From assembly GCF_016905445.1 (NCBI RefSeq), contig NZ_JAFEXF010000058.1:1-37311 (forward strand): a stretch of 37,311 nucleotides of DNA, read 5' to 3'. This stretch comes from Streptomyces sp. G44 (GTDB taxonomy: Bacteria; Actinomycetota; Actinomycetes; Streptomycetales; Streptomycetaceae). Positions 1 through 8,337 of the stretch are shown here, one piece after another. Below the pieces are notes generated by a model. It was given only the letters and a program-made list of their open reading frames with translations, searched no databases and had not been told where the DNA came from. How positions within the stretch are numbered: the first letter of the stretch is position 1; each line of letters starts with the position of its first letter. A program made the position numbers and the translations under genes.

Positions 1-137
1 CTCCGGACCAGCCACGTCGAACCGCCACCGGAACGCTGCCACCCAGCGGGGCGGCTGCCCGCACCGGTCCCCGGGCGGCGGCGCGGCCCGGCCCCGGGCC
101 CACGGCCGCCCCCGGGCAACCCGGAACCGACGCGCCC
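1..137. other. GC-rich left edge, no gene seen
   Basis: Very GC-rich sequence downstream of the minus-strand hydrolase. It contains several short C/G runs that could fold, but no clear terminator stem and no coding region that I can support. Confidence 0.5.
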
Positions 138-1490
138 TCAGCCGTCGTCGGCGCGTCGCGCGGTGCGCCCGGATATCTGCACCCGGTCGATCGTGCCGGT
201 GGCCGGATCGCGGTGGAACCGGCCACCGGGTTCGACACGCCCGGTGGCCGGATCGCGCAGATCGCAGGAGAGGTCGGCGTAGCAGACCAGTGGAAGGGGC
301 AGGTCCCCGTCGATGGACAGGGCCGGGGTGCCGTCCGGTCCGGGCGCGACGCGGTAGGTCGTGGCGCCGTTGCGGTAGGTCCCCGCGCACTCGGGAAGGC
401 CGACGGGAAGCCCCCGCTCCGCCGTGAGCACCTCGGCGGGCACCCGGATGCCGGTGAGCCGGGCCAGGTCCTCGGCGAGGTCGCGCCAGAGGGCGGTGGC
501 TCCCCCGGCGTTGCCCGTGAAGGCCACCACGACTCCGCTCTCGGGGTCGGCCCGCAGGTGGCAGGAGGTGCCCTGGGCGTTGCCGTCGTGGCCGCACCAC
601 ACCCGGCCGTCCCGTTGGTACAGGGCGAGTCCGGCACCCCAGCCGTCGGCGAGCGTCCCCGGGTCGGCGGCGGTCTCGGCCCGGTACATCTCCTTGGCGA
701 CGGCGGGCGGCAGCACATCCGAGCGGCCGGTCAGCGCGTTGCCGAACGCGACGAGGTCCAGGGCGCTCGCGAGCAGCGCGCCGGCCGGCGCCTCCACGGG
801 GGCCAGGTTCTGCCGGGCCGCGACGGCCTGCCCGGTGACGGTGTTGACGGCGTGTCCCGCGGCCACCGGTCGCACGGGCGCGCCGTCCCCTACGAACGCG
901 GGCAGGACGCCGAGGGGTTCGAGGAGCAGGGCCCGCAGGGCCTCGGGCCACGGCATGCCGGTGACCGACTCCACCAGCCGTCCGGCGGCGACGTAGCCGG
1001 CGTTGGAGTAGGAGAAGTCGGTCCCGGGTATGAACAGCAGATCGCGGGCGGCGCAGACGGCCGTCAGGTAGCGCGCGCGGGTGGTCGCGGCGGCGGTGTC
1101 GGAGTCGGGCCCTGTCGGAAGCCCACTGGTGTGAGCCAGGAGCTGACGGATCGTCACCTGTCTGGTTCCGGCCAGTTCGGCCAGGTGCTCGGCGGCCGGT
1201 TCGTCCAGGTCGAGGTCGCCGTCGTCGGCCAGGAGCATGACGAGCGCGGCGGTGAAGGGCTTGGTCAGCGATCCCAGCGGAACCGCGGTGTCCGTGGTGA
1301 AGGGGCTGCCGGTGGTGACGTCGGCGGTACCGGTGTGCACGGCTATGACGTCGCTGCCGGTGTCCAGGGCCAGTTGGGCGCCGGGCACGCGGTGGGTCCG
1401 GGCCAGGTCGTCCAGACGCTCTTGCAGCTCACGGCTCAGGAGGGACGGCGCCCGGAGGGCGACCGGAGCGGCGGGAATGGTGTAGGGCAT
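138..1490 (-). CDS. Serine hydrolase of the beta-lactamase/D-Ala-D-Ala carboxypeptidase fold
   Basis: A 450-residue class C beta-lactamase-like (PF00144) serine hydrolase. All three signature elements are present: the nucleophile motif SLTK at residues 74-77 (Ser74, Lys77), the YSN triad at 161-163 and the HDG box at 301-303 in place of KTG. Such proteins act as esterases, D-aminopeptidases or peptidases, and few are true beta-lactamases. No signal peptide or membrane segment is visible at the N-terminus, so a cytoplasmic location is inferred and a role in cell-wall turnover is less likely. The ATG at 1490 has a GGGAG about 11 nt upstream. The P450 gene lies 109 nt upstream on the same strand, so co-transcription is possible. 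The fold is clear, the substrate unknown. Confidence 0.9.
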   Translation of the reverse strand: MPYTIPAAPVALRAPSLLSRELQERLDDLARTHRVPGAQLALDTGSDVIAVHTGTADVTTGSPFTTDTAVPLGSLTKPFTAALVMLLADDGDLDLDEPAAEHLAELAGTRQVTIRQLLAHTSGLPTGPDSDTAAATTRARYLTAVCAARDLLFIPGTDFSYSNAGYVAAGRLVESVTGMPWPEALRALLLEPLGVLPAFVGDGAPVRPVAAGHAVNTVTGQAVAARQNLAPVEAPAGALLASALDLVAFGNALTGRSDVLPPAVAKEMYRAETAADPGTLADGWGAGLALYQRDGRVWCGHDGNAQGTSCHLRADPESGVVVAFTGNAGGATALWRDLAEDLARLTGIRVPAEVLTAERGLPVGLPECAGTYRNGATTYRVAPGPDGTPALSIDGDLPLPLVCYADLSCDLRDPATGRVEPGGRFHRDPATGTIDRVQISGRTARRADDG

Positions 1491-1599
1491 GAGAAGGGGA
1501 CTCCCGTTGGGTGGGTCTCATGTGTGGGTGTGCCGTCCGGCCCGGGTATGAGCGGTGCGGGCCGGCCGGTCGGCCTGGAGGGCGCTGGGTGCGCCGGGG

Positions 1600-2808
1600 T
1601 TACGGTCTGCCGACCTCAACAGGCAGATGTCGGACGCCGATGAGGACGGCCGGGTTCTGGTGGACGACGTCGTCGTAGGAGGGGATCACCAGTTCGCGGA
1701 ACCGTTCATGCAACATGTGAAGGGCGATCCGGGCTTCCAGCCGGGCGAGCGGCGCGCCGAAACAGAAGTGGATGCCGTGCCCGAAGGTCAAATGGGGATT
1801 GGGGCTTCGGGTCACGTCGAAGACGTCGGGGGCGGTGAACCGGGCGGGATCCCGGTTGGCGGCGCCCAGATGGGCCATCAGCATCGTGTCGGCGGGGATC
1901 TCGTGACCGCCGAGGACCACGGGGCGGGTGACCCTGCGGCCCAGTTCGGGGAAGGGCGGCAGCCAGCGCAGGACCTCCTCGACGGCGGCCGGTACGCGCG
2001 TGGGGTCGGCGCGCAGCGCGGCGTCCGCGTCGGGGTACCGGTCGAAGGTGACGATCGCGTTGCCGAGCAGCGCGGTGGTGGTGATGTGCCCGGCCACGAG
2101 CAGCAACGCCACGAACCCGACCATCTCCTGGTCGGCGAGGCGGACACCGTCCACCTCGGCGGCTATGAGTCTGCTGGTGAGATCGTCACCGGGGTTGGCG
2201 CGGCGGGCGCGGATGTGGTCCAGCATGTAGCCGTTCATCTCGCGCACGGTGGGGGCGATGGCTTCCAGCGCCCGCTCCAGGTCGGCCATGTCGGGCGCCT
2301 CGCCGAGCTGGTCGCCGCCGAACAGGACGCTCGCCCACTCCTGGAAGAGCCGGTGCTCTTCGGCGGGGATGCCGAGGAGTTCGGCGATCACGATGATCGG
2401 CAGCGGGTAGGCCAGCGCGTCGACCAGGTCGAACCGGTCGCGGTCGGCCACGTCGTCGAGGAGCCGGGCGCAGACGGCCTCGATGCGGGGTTCGAGTCCC
2501 TGGACGACGCGCGGGGTGAACGCCTGGCTCACCAGGGTGCGGAGCTTGCGGTGCTCCGGCGGGTCCATGCCGACGAAGTTGCCCTGGGTGAAGGTCTCGA
2601 AGTCGGACTGGGTGGGTGCGAGAGCGGAGAGTTCCGAGGAGTACGTCGCCGGATCGGCGAGTACGGCGGAGACGGTCTCGTGGTCAAGCACCTGCCAGAC
2701 GCGCTGGGCCTCGTCGTACCGCACCGGCCCGGCCTCGCGTAAGCCCCGCCAGCGGTCGGGCAACTCCTCCAAGAGGGGTCGCTCGCCCGTCGGTTGCTTG
2801 CTGATCAC
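1600..2808 (-). CDS. Cytochrome P450 (class I bacterial type)
   Basis: A 402-residue soluble P450 monooxygenase. Visible motifs are the I-helix AGHITT (239-244), the K-helix ExxR (E278-R281, followed by the PFPELGRR stretch) and the heme loop FGHGIHFCFG with Cys349 as iron ligand. The length is normal for actinobacterial CYPs, which need an external ferredoxin and reductase; neither is nearby. The I-helix position usually occupied by Glu/Asp of the acid-alcohol pair is Ile242. I chose the GTG at 2808 because GGGAG stands 6 nt upstream; an in-frame upstream ATG at 2862 lacks a good ribosome site. Codon 23 is TTA (plus-strand 2740-2742), the rare leucine codon that depends on bldA tRNA in Streptomyces. 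The substrate cannot be deduced. Confidence 0.93.
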   Translation of the reverse strand: MISKQPTGERPLLEELPDRWRGLREAGPVRYDEAQRVWQVLDHETVSAVLADPATYSSELSALAPTQSDFETFTQGNFVGMDPPEHRKLRTLVSQAFTPRVVQGLEPRIEAVCARLLDDVADRDRFDLVDALAYPLPIIVIAELLGIPAEEHRLFQEWASVLFGGDQLGEAPDMADLERALEAIAPTVREMNGYMLDHIRARRANPGDDLTSRLIAAEVDGVRLADQEMVGFVALLLVAGHITTTALLGNAIVTFDRYPDADAALRADPTRVPAAVEEVLRWLPPFPELGRRVTRPVVLGGHEIPADTMLMAHLGAANRDPARFTAPDVFDVTRSPNPHLTFGHGIHFCFGAPLARLEARIALHMLHERFRELVIPSYDDVVHQNPAVLIGVRHLPVEVGRP

Positions 2809-3911
2809 CTTTTCTCCCTTGGTAGCGGCTGGCGCGTGCGGGCACGGTGGAGTCATGCGCACAGGGGTGTGGTGGAGCGGGATCGCCGGGGCGGGGCGGC
2901 CTCGGGCACGGCTGTGTCACTGCCGACCGGACAGGAACAAGGGCAGCGCGCACCCCGCCGGGACCTCACGCGGCGGGACGGTCAATCGGCGTCAGCCCGA
3001 CACCGGAGCGGGCTCCCGGCCCTCAACACATGCGGGGCAGGACGCCTCGTCGGCCGGACGGCCGACCACGGCCCCGCAGCCGGCCCAGTCGTGCGGCGCG
3101 CCAATCCGACATCACTCATCCCCCTCGGCGATACCTCCCGCACAGACGATGCGCGGGACCCTCCCTGTTCCTGGAACGGACAGCGGACCCCCAGATCCGG
3201 CCGTTCGAAACGGGTGTGAGAGTACGCAATCACAGCGCGTTTCGTACCGCGATTGGCATGATGCATCCCTCGGAACACCTTCGTTTCGATGGAACTCGGC
3301 CACAGTCTTCACGGGGAGTCACGTGCAAGCAACCCCCTGAGGTTGAACGGAGAGTGCCCTGCCGGTGCTTTTGCGTCACCGTTCGGCCACTTCGACCGAC
3401 CGTCCGCGCATCGAGACCGACCGCCGAATGTCGCACCGCCGCGTGTGCCCTCGCAGCTCATCCGCAAACCGGACTGTGCGGAAAAGAACGCGGCCAGGGT
3501 GCGGATGCGCACTACGAACACGGTGGGGACAGATCGAACGGAAGTTCCATCACGCCGTCGGCCCGGCGGCCGAGAACTCCCCTGATCTGGGGTGATGTTC
3601 CGGCCAGTGGGCACCCGGGGTTCCGCCGAGGGCACGGTGACGCAAGACGCCCCACGCGGAACCGGTCCACGGCCGACGCGCCCGCGCCGGCCACGCACCA
3701 CCGGCGCGTCGCGCTGCCGCACCACGACCAGCCGGAACACCACCCTCCTCGCAACGGCGAGTTTCGGCCAACGTTGCCTCTGGCATTTCGCGAGTCCGTT
3801 GCCGGGCGCATAACCCGGACACGCCGGTTCACTGCTCCGGCGCCTTTCGCTCGCACCGAGAACGAGGAGTCCACGCACCGCGTCCGCGGATCGGCGGGGC
3901 ATGATGCCCGT
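2809..3911. other. About 1.1 kb without a recognisable gene
   Basis: Long ORFs cross this stretch in several frames, but none shows domain-like composition, a start with a ribosome site, or similarity I recognise. GC dips locally around 3215-3300. A short 5-3-5 inverted repeat (CCGTT-cga-AACGG) lies at 3201-3213. The area near 2809-2900 should carry the promoter of the P450. I see no tRNA, insertion sequence or CRISPR. Confidence 0.5.
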
Positions 3912-4217
3912 GTGACGCCAGAGAAGGTTGAACACACCGAAGACGGCCACTTCATCATCGTCAAGGGGCGGCGCTGGCGAGCCACCGACCCCGCCCTGAC
4001 CGAGAACGTGAGGGAACGGCTGGTCCATCACCTGATGGCGGCCCGCCGGGCCGTCGCCGCGGCTCGCCACGACGAAGCCGCACGCAAGGCGGCCCGCGCC
4101 CGCGTGCACCTCGCCAAGACGGGGCTGGGCGAACGCGGCACGGCGTGGTGGGAGCTGACCCTCGCCGAACGGCGCGAGCGCGCGGATGACTGCCTGCGCC
4201 GACTGGAAGCGGACTGA
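3912..4217 (+). CDS. Small conserved actinobacterial protein of unknown function
   Basis: About 101 residues, starting at a GTG. The protein begins TPEKVEHTEDGHFIIVKGRRWR and continues as a helical, Arg/Ala-rich domain containing ERGTAWWELT near the C-terminus. I recognise the pattern 'DGHFIVVxGRRWRATDP...LxxELMxARRAV...GERGxxWWE' from Streptomyces hypothetical proteins, sometimes carrying the doubtful label 'biopolymer transporter Tol'. There is no signal peptide, membrane segment or metal motif, so it should be cytoplasmic. The ribosome site is weak (GGCGGGG about 13 nt upstream), so the exact start is uncertain. It lies just upstream of the chitinase but is separated by the chitinase promoter. 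Function unknown. Confidence 0.65.
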   Translation: MTPEKVEHTEDGHFIIVKGRRWRATDPALTENVRERLVHHLMAARRAVAAARHDEAARKAARARVHLAKTGLGERGTAWWELTLAERRERADDCLRRLEAD

Positions 4218-4270
4218 GCCCCGGCAGCGGCCGGAGCGCGCAAGGCGACGGGTTCGCCCGTCCCGAAGTC

Positions 4271-4300
4271 TTGACAACTCTATTGGTCTGGACCAGCTTT
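4271..4300 (+). promoter_or_regulatory. Chitinase promoter with DasR (dre) operator
   Basis: A -35-like TTGACA lies at 4271-4276. Just downstream, TGGTC-TG-GACCA at 4284-4295 is a perfect 5-2-5 inverted repeat, extended on both sides to ATTGGTCTGGACCAGC (4282-4297). This matches the dre consensus (AGTGGTCTAGACCACT) bound by the N-acetylglucosamine-responsive GntR regulator DasR, and the 12-bp repeat long known from Streptomyces chitinase promoters. The expected -10 position (4294-4300) is poor. Location 70 nt before the chitinase start fits repression lifted by glucosamine phosphates. Confidence 0.85.
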
Positions 4301-4365
4301 GCGCACAGCACAACGGTGGCCACCGTCCCCCGCTCCCGCCCTTCACCCTCCCTGGAGGCACCCCC

Positions 4366-6102
4366 GTGGACCGTGTACGTCAGGGCAGACCCGGCATCCG
4401 CCGGAGAATCGGCGCGACGATCGCCGTCGGCGCGGCCGCCGCGCTCACCGTGACCGCGCTCGCCGCACCCGCGCAGTCGGCGGGCGCCGACGCCGCGGGC
4501 ACCACGGCGGCCGACGTCAACGCCGCCAAGAACGCCGGGTTCGAGTCGGACCTGAGCGACTGGACCTGCACCGCGAACAGCGGGGCCGCCGTCACCTCCC
4601 CCGTGCACGGCGGCGCGAAGGCGCTCAAGGCCACCCCGTCGGGCCAGCACACCGCCGAGTGCTCCCAGGTCGTCAAGGTGAAGCCGAACTCCACGTACAA
4701 GCTGAGCAGTTGGGTGCAGGGCGGCTACGCCTACCTCGGCGCCCGCTCCACCGGCACCACCGACGTGTCGACCTGGACGCCGGGGACCTCGTCCTGGCAG
4801 CAGCTCTCCACCAGCTTCACGACCGGCGCGAACACCACGTCGGTCACCGTGTACACGCACGGCTGGTACGGGCAGAGCGCGTACTACGTGGACGACGTGA
4901 GCGTATTCGGGCCCGACGGGGGCGGCGGCACCGACCCGGTGGAGATACCGGCCGCACCGTCCGGTCTCGCGGCGGGCACGACGACGTCCACCTCCGTCGA
5001 CCTGTCCTGGACCCCGGTCGCCAAGGCCACCGGATACACCGTCTACCGCGACGGTACGAAGGTCGCCTCCGCCGGCGGCGCCTCGGCGACCGTCACCGGG
5101 CTCGCACCGGACACCACGTACAGCTTCCAGGTGAGTGCCACGAACGCGGCGGGTGAGTCGGCGAAGTCGGCGGCGGTGTCCGCGCGTACCGCCAAGGGCG
5201 GCGGCGGAGGCGACGGCACCGTGCCCAAGCACGCGCTGACCGGCTACTGGCAGAACTTCGACAACGGCGCGACCGTGCAGAAGCTGCGGGACGTGTCGTC
5301 GCAGTACGACATCATCGCCGTCTCCTTCGCCGACGCCACCAGCACGCCGGGCCAGATCGCCTTCAACCTCGACCCGGCCGTCGGCTACTCCTCCACCGCC
5401 GACTTCAAGGCGGACATCGCCGCGAAGAAGGCGGCGGGGAAGTCCGTGATCCTCTCGGTCGGCGGCGAGAAGGGCACCGTCTCGGTCAACAGTGACGCCT
5501 CCGCCACGGCGTTCGCCAACAGCGCCTACGCGCTGATGCAGGAGTACGGATTCAACGGCGTCGACATCGACCTGGAGAACGGCCTCAACCCCACCTACAT
5601 GACGAAGGCGCTGCGCCAGCTCGCCGCGAAGGCGGGCCCGAAGCTGGTGCTCACCATGGCGCCGCAGACCATCGACATGCAGTCCACGTCGGGTGGCTAC
5701 TTCCAGACGGCACTGAACGTCAAGGACATCCTCACGGTCGTCAACATGCAGTACTACAACAGCGGTTCGATGCTGGGCTGTGACGGCAAGGTCTACAGCC
5801 AGGGCAGCGTGGACTTCCTGACCGCGCTCGCCTGCATCCAGCTGGAGGGCGGCCTCGACCCCTCGCAGGTCGGGATCGGCGTCCCGGCGTCGACGCGCGG
5901 CGCGGGCAGCGGTTACGTGGCCCCGTCGGTCGTGAACAACGCCCTCGACTGCCTGACCCGTGGCACCGGCTGCGGCTCCTTCAAGCCGTCGAGGACGTAC
6001 CCGGGGCTGCGCGGCGCCATGACGTGGTCCACGAACTGGGACGCGGCGGCGGGCAGCGCGTGGTCGAACGCGGTCGGCCCGAAGGTGCACAGCCTCCCGT
6101 GA
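4366..6102 (+). CDS. Secreted GH18 chitinase with N-terminal CBM and FN3 domain
   Basis: A 578-residue secreted chitinase hydrolysing beta-1,4-GlcNAc polymers. Order of parts: twin-arginine-bearing, Arg-rich start and hydrophobic stretch to about residue 40 (signal peptide, cleavage probably near AQSA); a carbohydrate-binding beta-sandwich (about 50-180, NAGFESDLSDWTC ... YYVDDVSV); a fibronectin type III domain (about 190-275); a Gly-rich linker; and a GH18 catalytic barrel (about 288-578). The catalytic DxxDxDxE-type motif reads NGVDIDLEN with D400, D402 and acid/base Glu404. The GTG at 4366 has GGAGG 7 nt upstream. Control by DasR is indicated by the operator in front, and a long hairpin terminator follows. 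The domain layout matches typical Streptomyces GH18 chitinases, so genome-wide paralogy is expected. Confidence 0.95.
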   Translation: MDRVRQGRPGIRRRIGATIAVGAAAALTVTALAAPAQSAGADAAGTTAADVNAAKNAGFESDLSDWTCTANSGAAVTSPVHGGAKALKATPSGQHTAECSQVVKVKPNSTYKLSSWVQGGYAYLGARSTGTTDVSTWTPGTSSWQQLSTSFTTGANTTSVTVYTHGWYGQSAYYVDDVSVFGPDGGGGTDPVEIPAAPSGLAAGTTTSTSVDLSWTPVAKATGYTVYRDGTKVASAGGASATVTGLAPDTTYSFQVSATNAAGESAKSAAVSARTAKGGGGGDGTVPKHALTGYWQNFDNGATVQKLRDVSSQYDIIAVSFADATSTPGQIAFNLDPAVGYSSTADFKADIAAKKAAGKSVILSVGGEKGTVSVNSDASATAFANSAYALMQEYGFNGVDIDLENGLNPTYMTKALRQLAAKAGPKLVLTMAPQTIDMQSTSGGYFQTALNVKDILTVVNMQYYNSGSMLGCDGKVYSQGSVDFLTALACIQLEGGLDPSQVGIGVPASTRGAGSGYVAPSVVNNALDCLTRGTGCGSFKPSRTYPGLRGAMTWSTNWDAAAGSAWSNAVGPKVHSLP

Positions 6103-6112
6103 CCCGACGGCT

Positions 6113-6153
6113 GACGGGAGGGGGAGGCCGCGCGGCGGCCTCCCCCTCCCGTC
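6113..6153. terminator. Perfect 19-bp hairpin terminator after the chitinase
   Basis: GACGGGAGGGGGAGGCCGC (6113-6131) pairs perfectly with its reverse complement at 6135-6153 across a 3-nt GCG loop. It stands 11 nt after the chitinase stop and 34 nt beyond the end of the converging DUF3618 gene, so it can serve both strands. Confidence 0.85.
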
Positions 6154-6186
6154 TTCCCGCGGCGACGAAAGGTCCTCGATCGCCCG

Positions 6187-6879
6187 TCAGGTATTCGACT
6201 GCCCGGGGCGGCCAGGCTGTTCGCGCACCTCGTGCACGGCGTCCTGGCCCATCTCGCGCAGCCCCTGCGCGGTGTCCTGCCCCGCGCTCTGGGCCTGCTC
6301 CTTGGTGGTCCGGGCCGCGTCCTGCGCCGTGGACTTGACCGCTTCCACCGCTTCGGCGGCGGGCTGGCGCAGCCCCTCCTTGACGTCCTGCGCCGCCTGG
6401 ACGGCTTGCTGCTTGACCGGTTCGAGCAGTTCGTCGGAGTGTTCGCGCAGTTGCTGTCCCGCTCGTTCCTCCGCCTTGGTGGTCGGCAGGAGCGCGGCCG
6501 TCAGCATACCGGCGCCGAAGGCGATGAGACCGGCCGCGAGCGGGCTGCCCTGCGTCTGCTGCTTGACCTGGGAGGGGGCCTGCTGGACGGCGTCACCGAT
6601 CTGTCCGGTGGTCTCCTTGGCGGTCTCCGCCAGGCTTCCCGCCGCGTGGCCCGCGGAGTCCGCGAAACCGTGCGCGGTGTCCGCGACGTTTCCCGCCGTG
6701 TCGCCGGCTGTGCCCATCACACGCTCCTTGATGCCGGTCAGCCGGCCCCGGGCCGCGCCGACCTTGCGCTGAGCCACCCTCCGGGGGGTCACCTTGTCCG
6801 CCAAGAGGTCGACGTTGCGGGCCAGATGGGCACGCCGGTACTCCACATCGGTCCTCAGCTCGTCGGGTGTCGTGCCCAT
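6187..6879 (-). CDS. DUF3618 family membrane-anchored protein
   Basis: A 230-residue protein beginning MGTTPDELRTDVEYRRAHLARNV, the typical N-terminus of DUF3618 (PF12277) proteins. A long helical, Ala/Thr/Gln-rich region (about 45-110) with repeated 'DTA...GFADSAGHAAGS' LEA-like heptads precedes one hydrophobic segment (SPLAAGLIAFGAGMLTAALLP, about 112-132). A second helical, charged region follows. The start was chosen over an upstream in-frame ATG because AAGGAGG lies 7 nt before it. It overlaps the upstream holin-like gene by 25 nt, indicating one transcript with the two genes upstream. Family members occur in stress-linked operons; a role in envelope protection is inferred. Confidence 0.85.
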   Translation of the reverse strand: MGTTPDELRTDVEYRRAHLARNVDLLADKVTPRRVAQRKVGAARGRLTGIKERVMGTAGDTAGNVADTAHGFADSAGHAAGSLAETAKETTGQIGDAVQQAPSQVKQQTQGSPLAAGLIAFGAGMLTAALLPTTKAEERAGQQLREHSDELLEPVKQQAVQAAQDVKEGLRQPAAEAVEAVKSTAQDAARTTKEQAQSAGQDTAQGLREMGQDAVHEVREQPGRPGQSNT

Positions 6880-7304
6880 CGGGCGTCCTCCTTCAGGGTT
6901 TCCACGGTCTGTTCGGGCTTGAGGTTCACGGTGCGCAGGCGCTTGCGGCCGGTGGAGTACAGCACCGCCGCGACCACCGCCCACACGGCCGTGACGATCA
7001 GTGCGGCCCAGGCGATGTCCATGACATGGGCGAGCGCGAAGATCACGGTCAGGCTGCCCAGGAGCACGGCGAGGTGACCGGCGTAACCGGCCCCGCCCAA
7101 CATGCCGAAGGCCTTGCCCGCCTTCGTCGACTCCTGCTTGATCTCCGCTTTCGCGAGCTCGATCTCATCGCGGACCAACTGCGACAGATCGGTGCTGATC
7201 TCGCCGAGGAGGTCACCGATCGACGGATCGTCCGACCGCGCGGAACGCGGGGCCGCCGGGTGCCGGGCGTCCGTGCCGACGGGGTCCGGGAACTGTGTGG
7301 CCAC
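6855..7304 (-). CDS. Holin-X/DUF1469-like small membrane protein
   Basis: A 149-residue protein of the 'phage holin family, superfamily III' group (PF07332, Actinobacterial Holin-X), a name inherited from similarity rather than proven lysis function. Residues 25-65 form an amphipathic helix with the recurring LVRDEIELAKAEIKQ motif. Two membrane segments follow (about 72-90 and 97-117), then a cytoplasmic tail with KEDARW. It lies between a DUF3618 gene (25-nt overlap downstream) and a proline-tailed protein (3-nt gap upstream), an arrangement seen repeatedly in Streptomyces. The three likely form one envelope-associated unit. Confidence 0.85.
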   Translation of the reverse strand: MATQFPDPVGTDARHPAAPRSARSDDPSIGDLLGEISTDLSQLVRDEIELAKAEIKQESTKAGKAFGMLGGAGYAGHLAVLLGSLTVIFALAHVMDIAWAALIVTAVWAVVAAVLYSTGRKRLRTVNLKPEQTVETLKEDARWARHPTS

Positions 7305-7307
7305 CGC

Positions 7308-8090
7308 TCAGCTCCCCTGGGTCGGCCCCTGCGGGCCCGGGTAGGGCGGCGGGGACGCGGGGGGTGGCGGCGGAGGCTGGACCGCGGGTCCCGGGGGCGC
7401 GGACGGTTGTCCGTAGTGGGGTGCGGGAGCCGGCGGCTGGAACCGGCCGGGGGGTTCCGGCGGGGGGCTCTGGTATCCGGCTCCGGGGGTGCCGGCGCCC
7501 GCCGCCCGGGACGGGGCGGAGGTGTCCGGGGTCGGGGACACCTGATGCTGCTCGCCTTCCGCGCCCGAACCCGGCGCGGCGGACGATCCGGCCGCGCTGA
7601 CGCCCTTGCCGGCCCGTGCCACGGCGAAGCCCGCCAGGGCCGCCCCCGCGAGGAACACGCCCGGGCGGCGTCGTGCGAAGTCCTGTAGGTCACTGAGGAG
7701 GCCGTCGGGCCCGCGCCGCTCCAGGCGGGAGGCCACCTGATGGCCGCCGTCGGCTATCTGGCGCACCACCCCAGAGGCGCTCGAATCGGGCTTGCCGCTC
7801 TCACTCATGTCCCGCAGCTCATCCGCCAGCCGACGGACGTTCTCCGCCAGCCGCTGCGTCTGTGAGCGGGCCTGGTCCTGGAGCTGGTCACGCATCTCCC
7901 CCACCAGGTCACGCGCCTGAGCGGTGGTCTCGTGCGCCACTCCGGCCGCTTGTTCCTTCGCGGTGCCGACCACCTCGGCGGCCTGCTCGTTCACCAGCCC
8001 GGCACCTTCGCCGGCCTTGTCCTGAGCTGTCTGTGCCACCGCCGCCGGCCTGCTCTGGTCCGGACGGCTCGTGCCATGGAAGTCGCTCAA
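7308..8090 (-). CDS. Apolipoprotein/LEA-like helical protein with proline-rich tail
   Basis: A 260-residue protein and first gene of a three-gene minus-strand operon. Residues 1-100 are strongly helical and charged with many Ala/Gln/Glu (LEA-like, AxEQAAxVxxxAKEQA). Residues about 125-160 contain DFARRRPGVFLAGAALAGFAVAR, a short hydrophobic segment after an RRRP motif. Residues 170-260 are disordered, Pro/Gly/Ser-rich, ending in poly-proline stretches. The RRRP-GVFL...GFAxAR motif is common to Streptomyces proteins encoded beside DUF3618 and Holin-X genes. The ATG at 8090 has AGGAGGAG about 7 nt upstream. Function not established; membrane association is inferred. Confidence 0.8.
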   Translation of the reverse strand: MSDFHGTSRPDQSRPAAVAQTAQDKAGEGAGLVNEQAAEVVGTAKEQAAGVAHETTAQARDLVGEMRDQLQDQARSQTQRLAENVRRLADELRDMSESGKPDSSASGVVRQIADGGHQVASRLERRGPDGLLSDLQDFARRRPGVFLAGAALAGFAVARAGKGVSAAGSSAAPGSGAEGEQHQVSPTPDTSAPSRAAGAGTPGAGYQSPPPEPPGRFQPPAPAPHYGQPSAPPGPAVQPPPPPPASPPPYPGPQGPTQGS

Positions 8091-8137
8091 AGCTCCTCCT
8101 GGTCAATCGAAGCGATCGGTTGTCTGGCCCCCGTCGC

Positions 8138-8143
8138 GTACCC
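8138..8143 (-). promoter_or_regulatory. Possible stress-sigma -10 element (GGGTAC)
   Basis: On the minus strand GGGTAC stands 48 nt upstream of the first gene of the three-gene envelope operon. GGGTAC/T is the -10 consensus of SigB-type sigma factors in Streptomyces, which fits the stress-type proteins downstream. The matching -35 (GTTT) is not clear, so this is tentative. Confidence 0.35.
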
Positions 8144-8337
8144 CTATCCCCGGCACGTACCGCTCTTTTTCCGGGAGAGCCTGTGCAGGGAGAGCGCTGG
8201 TGCCGTCACCGGGCCGACACAGTCGCGGCCGGCACTCCGTGAGCGGCGCAGTATCCACGCTGCCCCACTCCGGCCTCCCGCGCATGTCGGACCCGCGGTC
8301 CGGTGTGATCATCACGGCTGCGGGTAGTCGGGCGCGC

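Noticed and set aside
2794..3911. Several plus- and minus-strand frames over 200 codons in the gene-poor stretch
   Set aside because: All are mutually overlapping, have atypical composition, and show no recognisable domain, start signal or decayed known gene.
3961..6090. 709-codon open frame on the minus strand across the chitinase
   Set aside because: It is antisense to a clear GH18 chitinase, its translation is Arg/Gly/Val-rich without domain character, and it has no ribosome site. It results from GC-biased codon structure.
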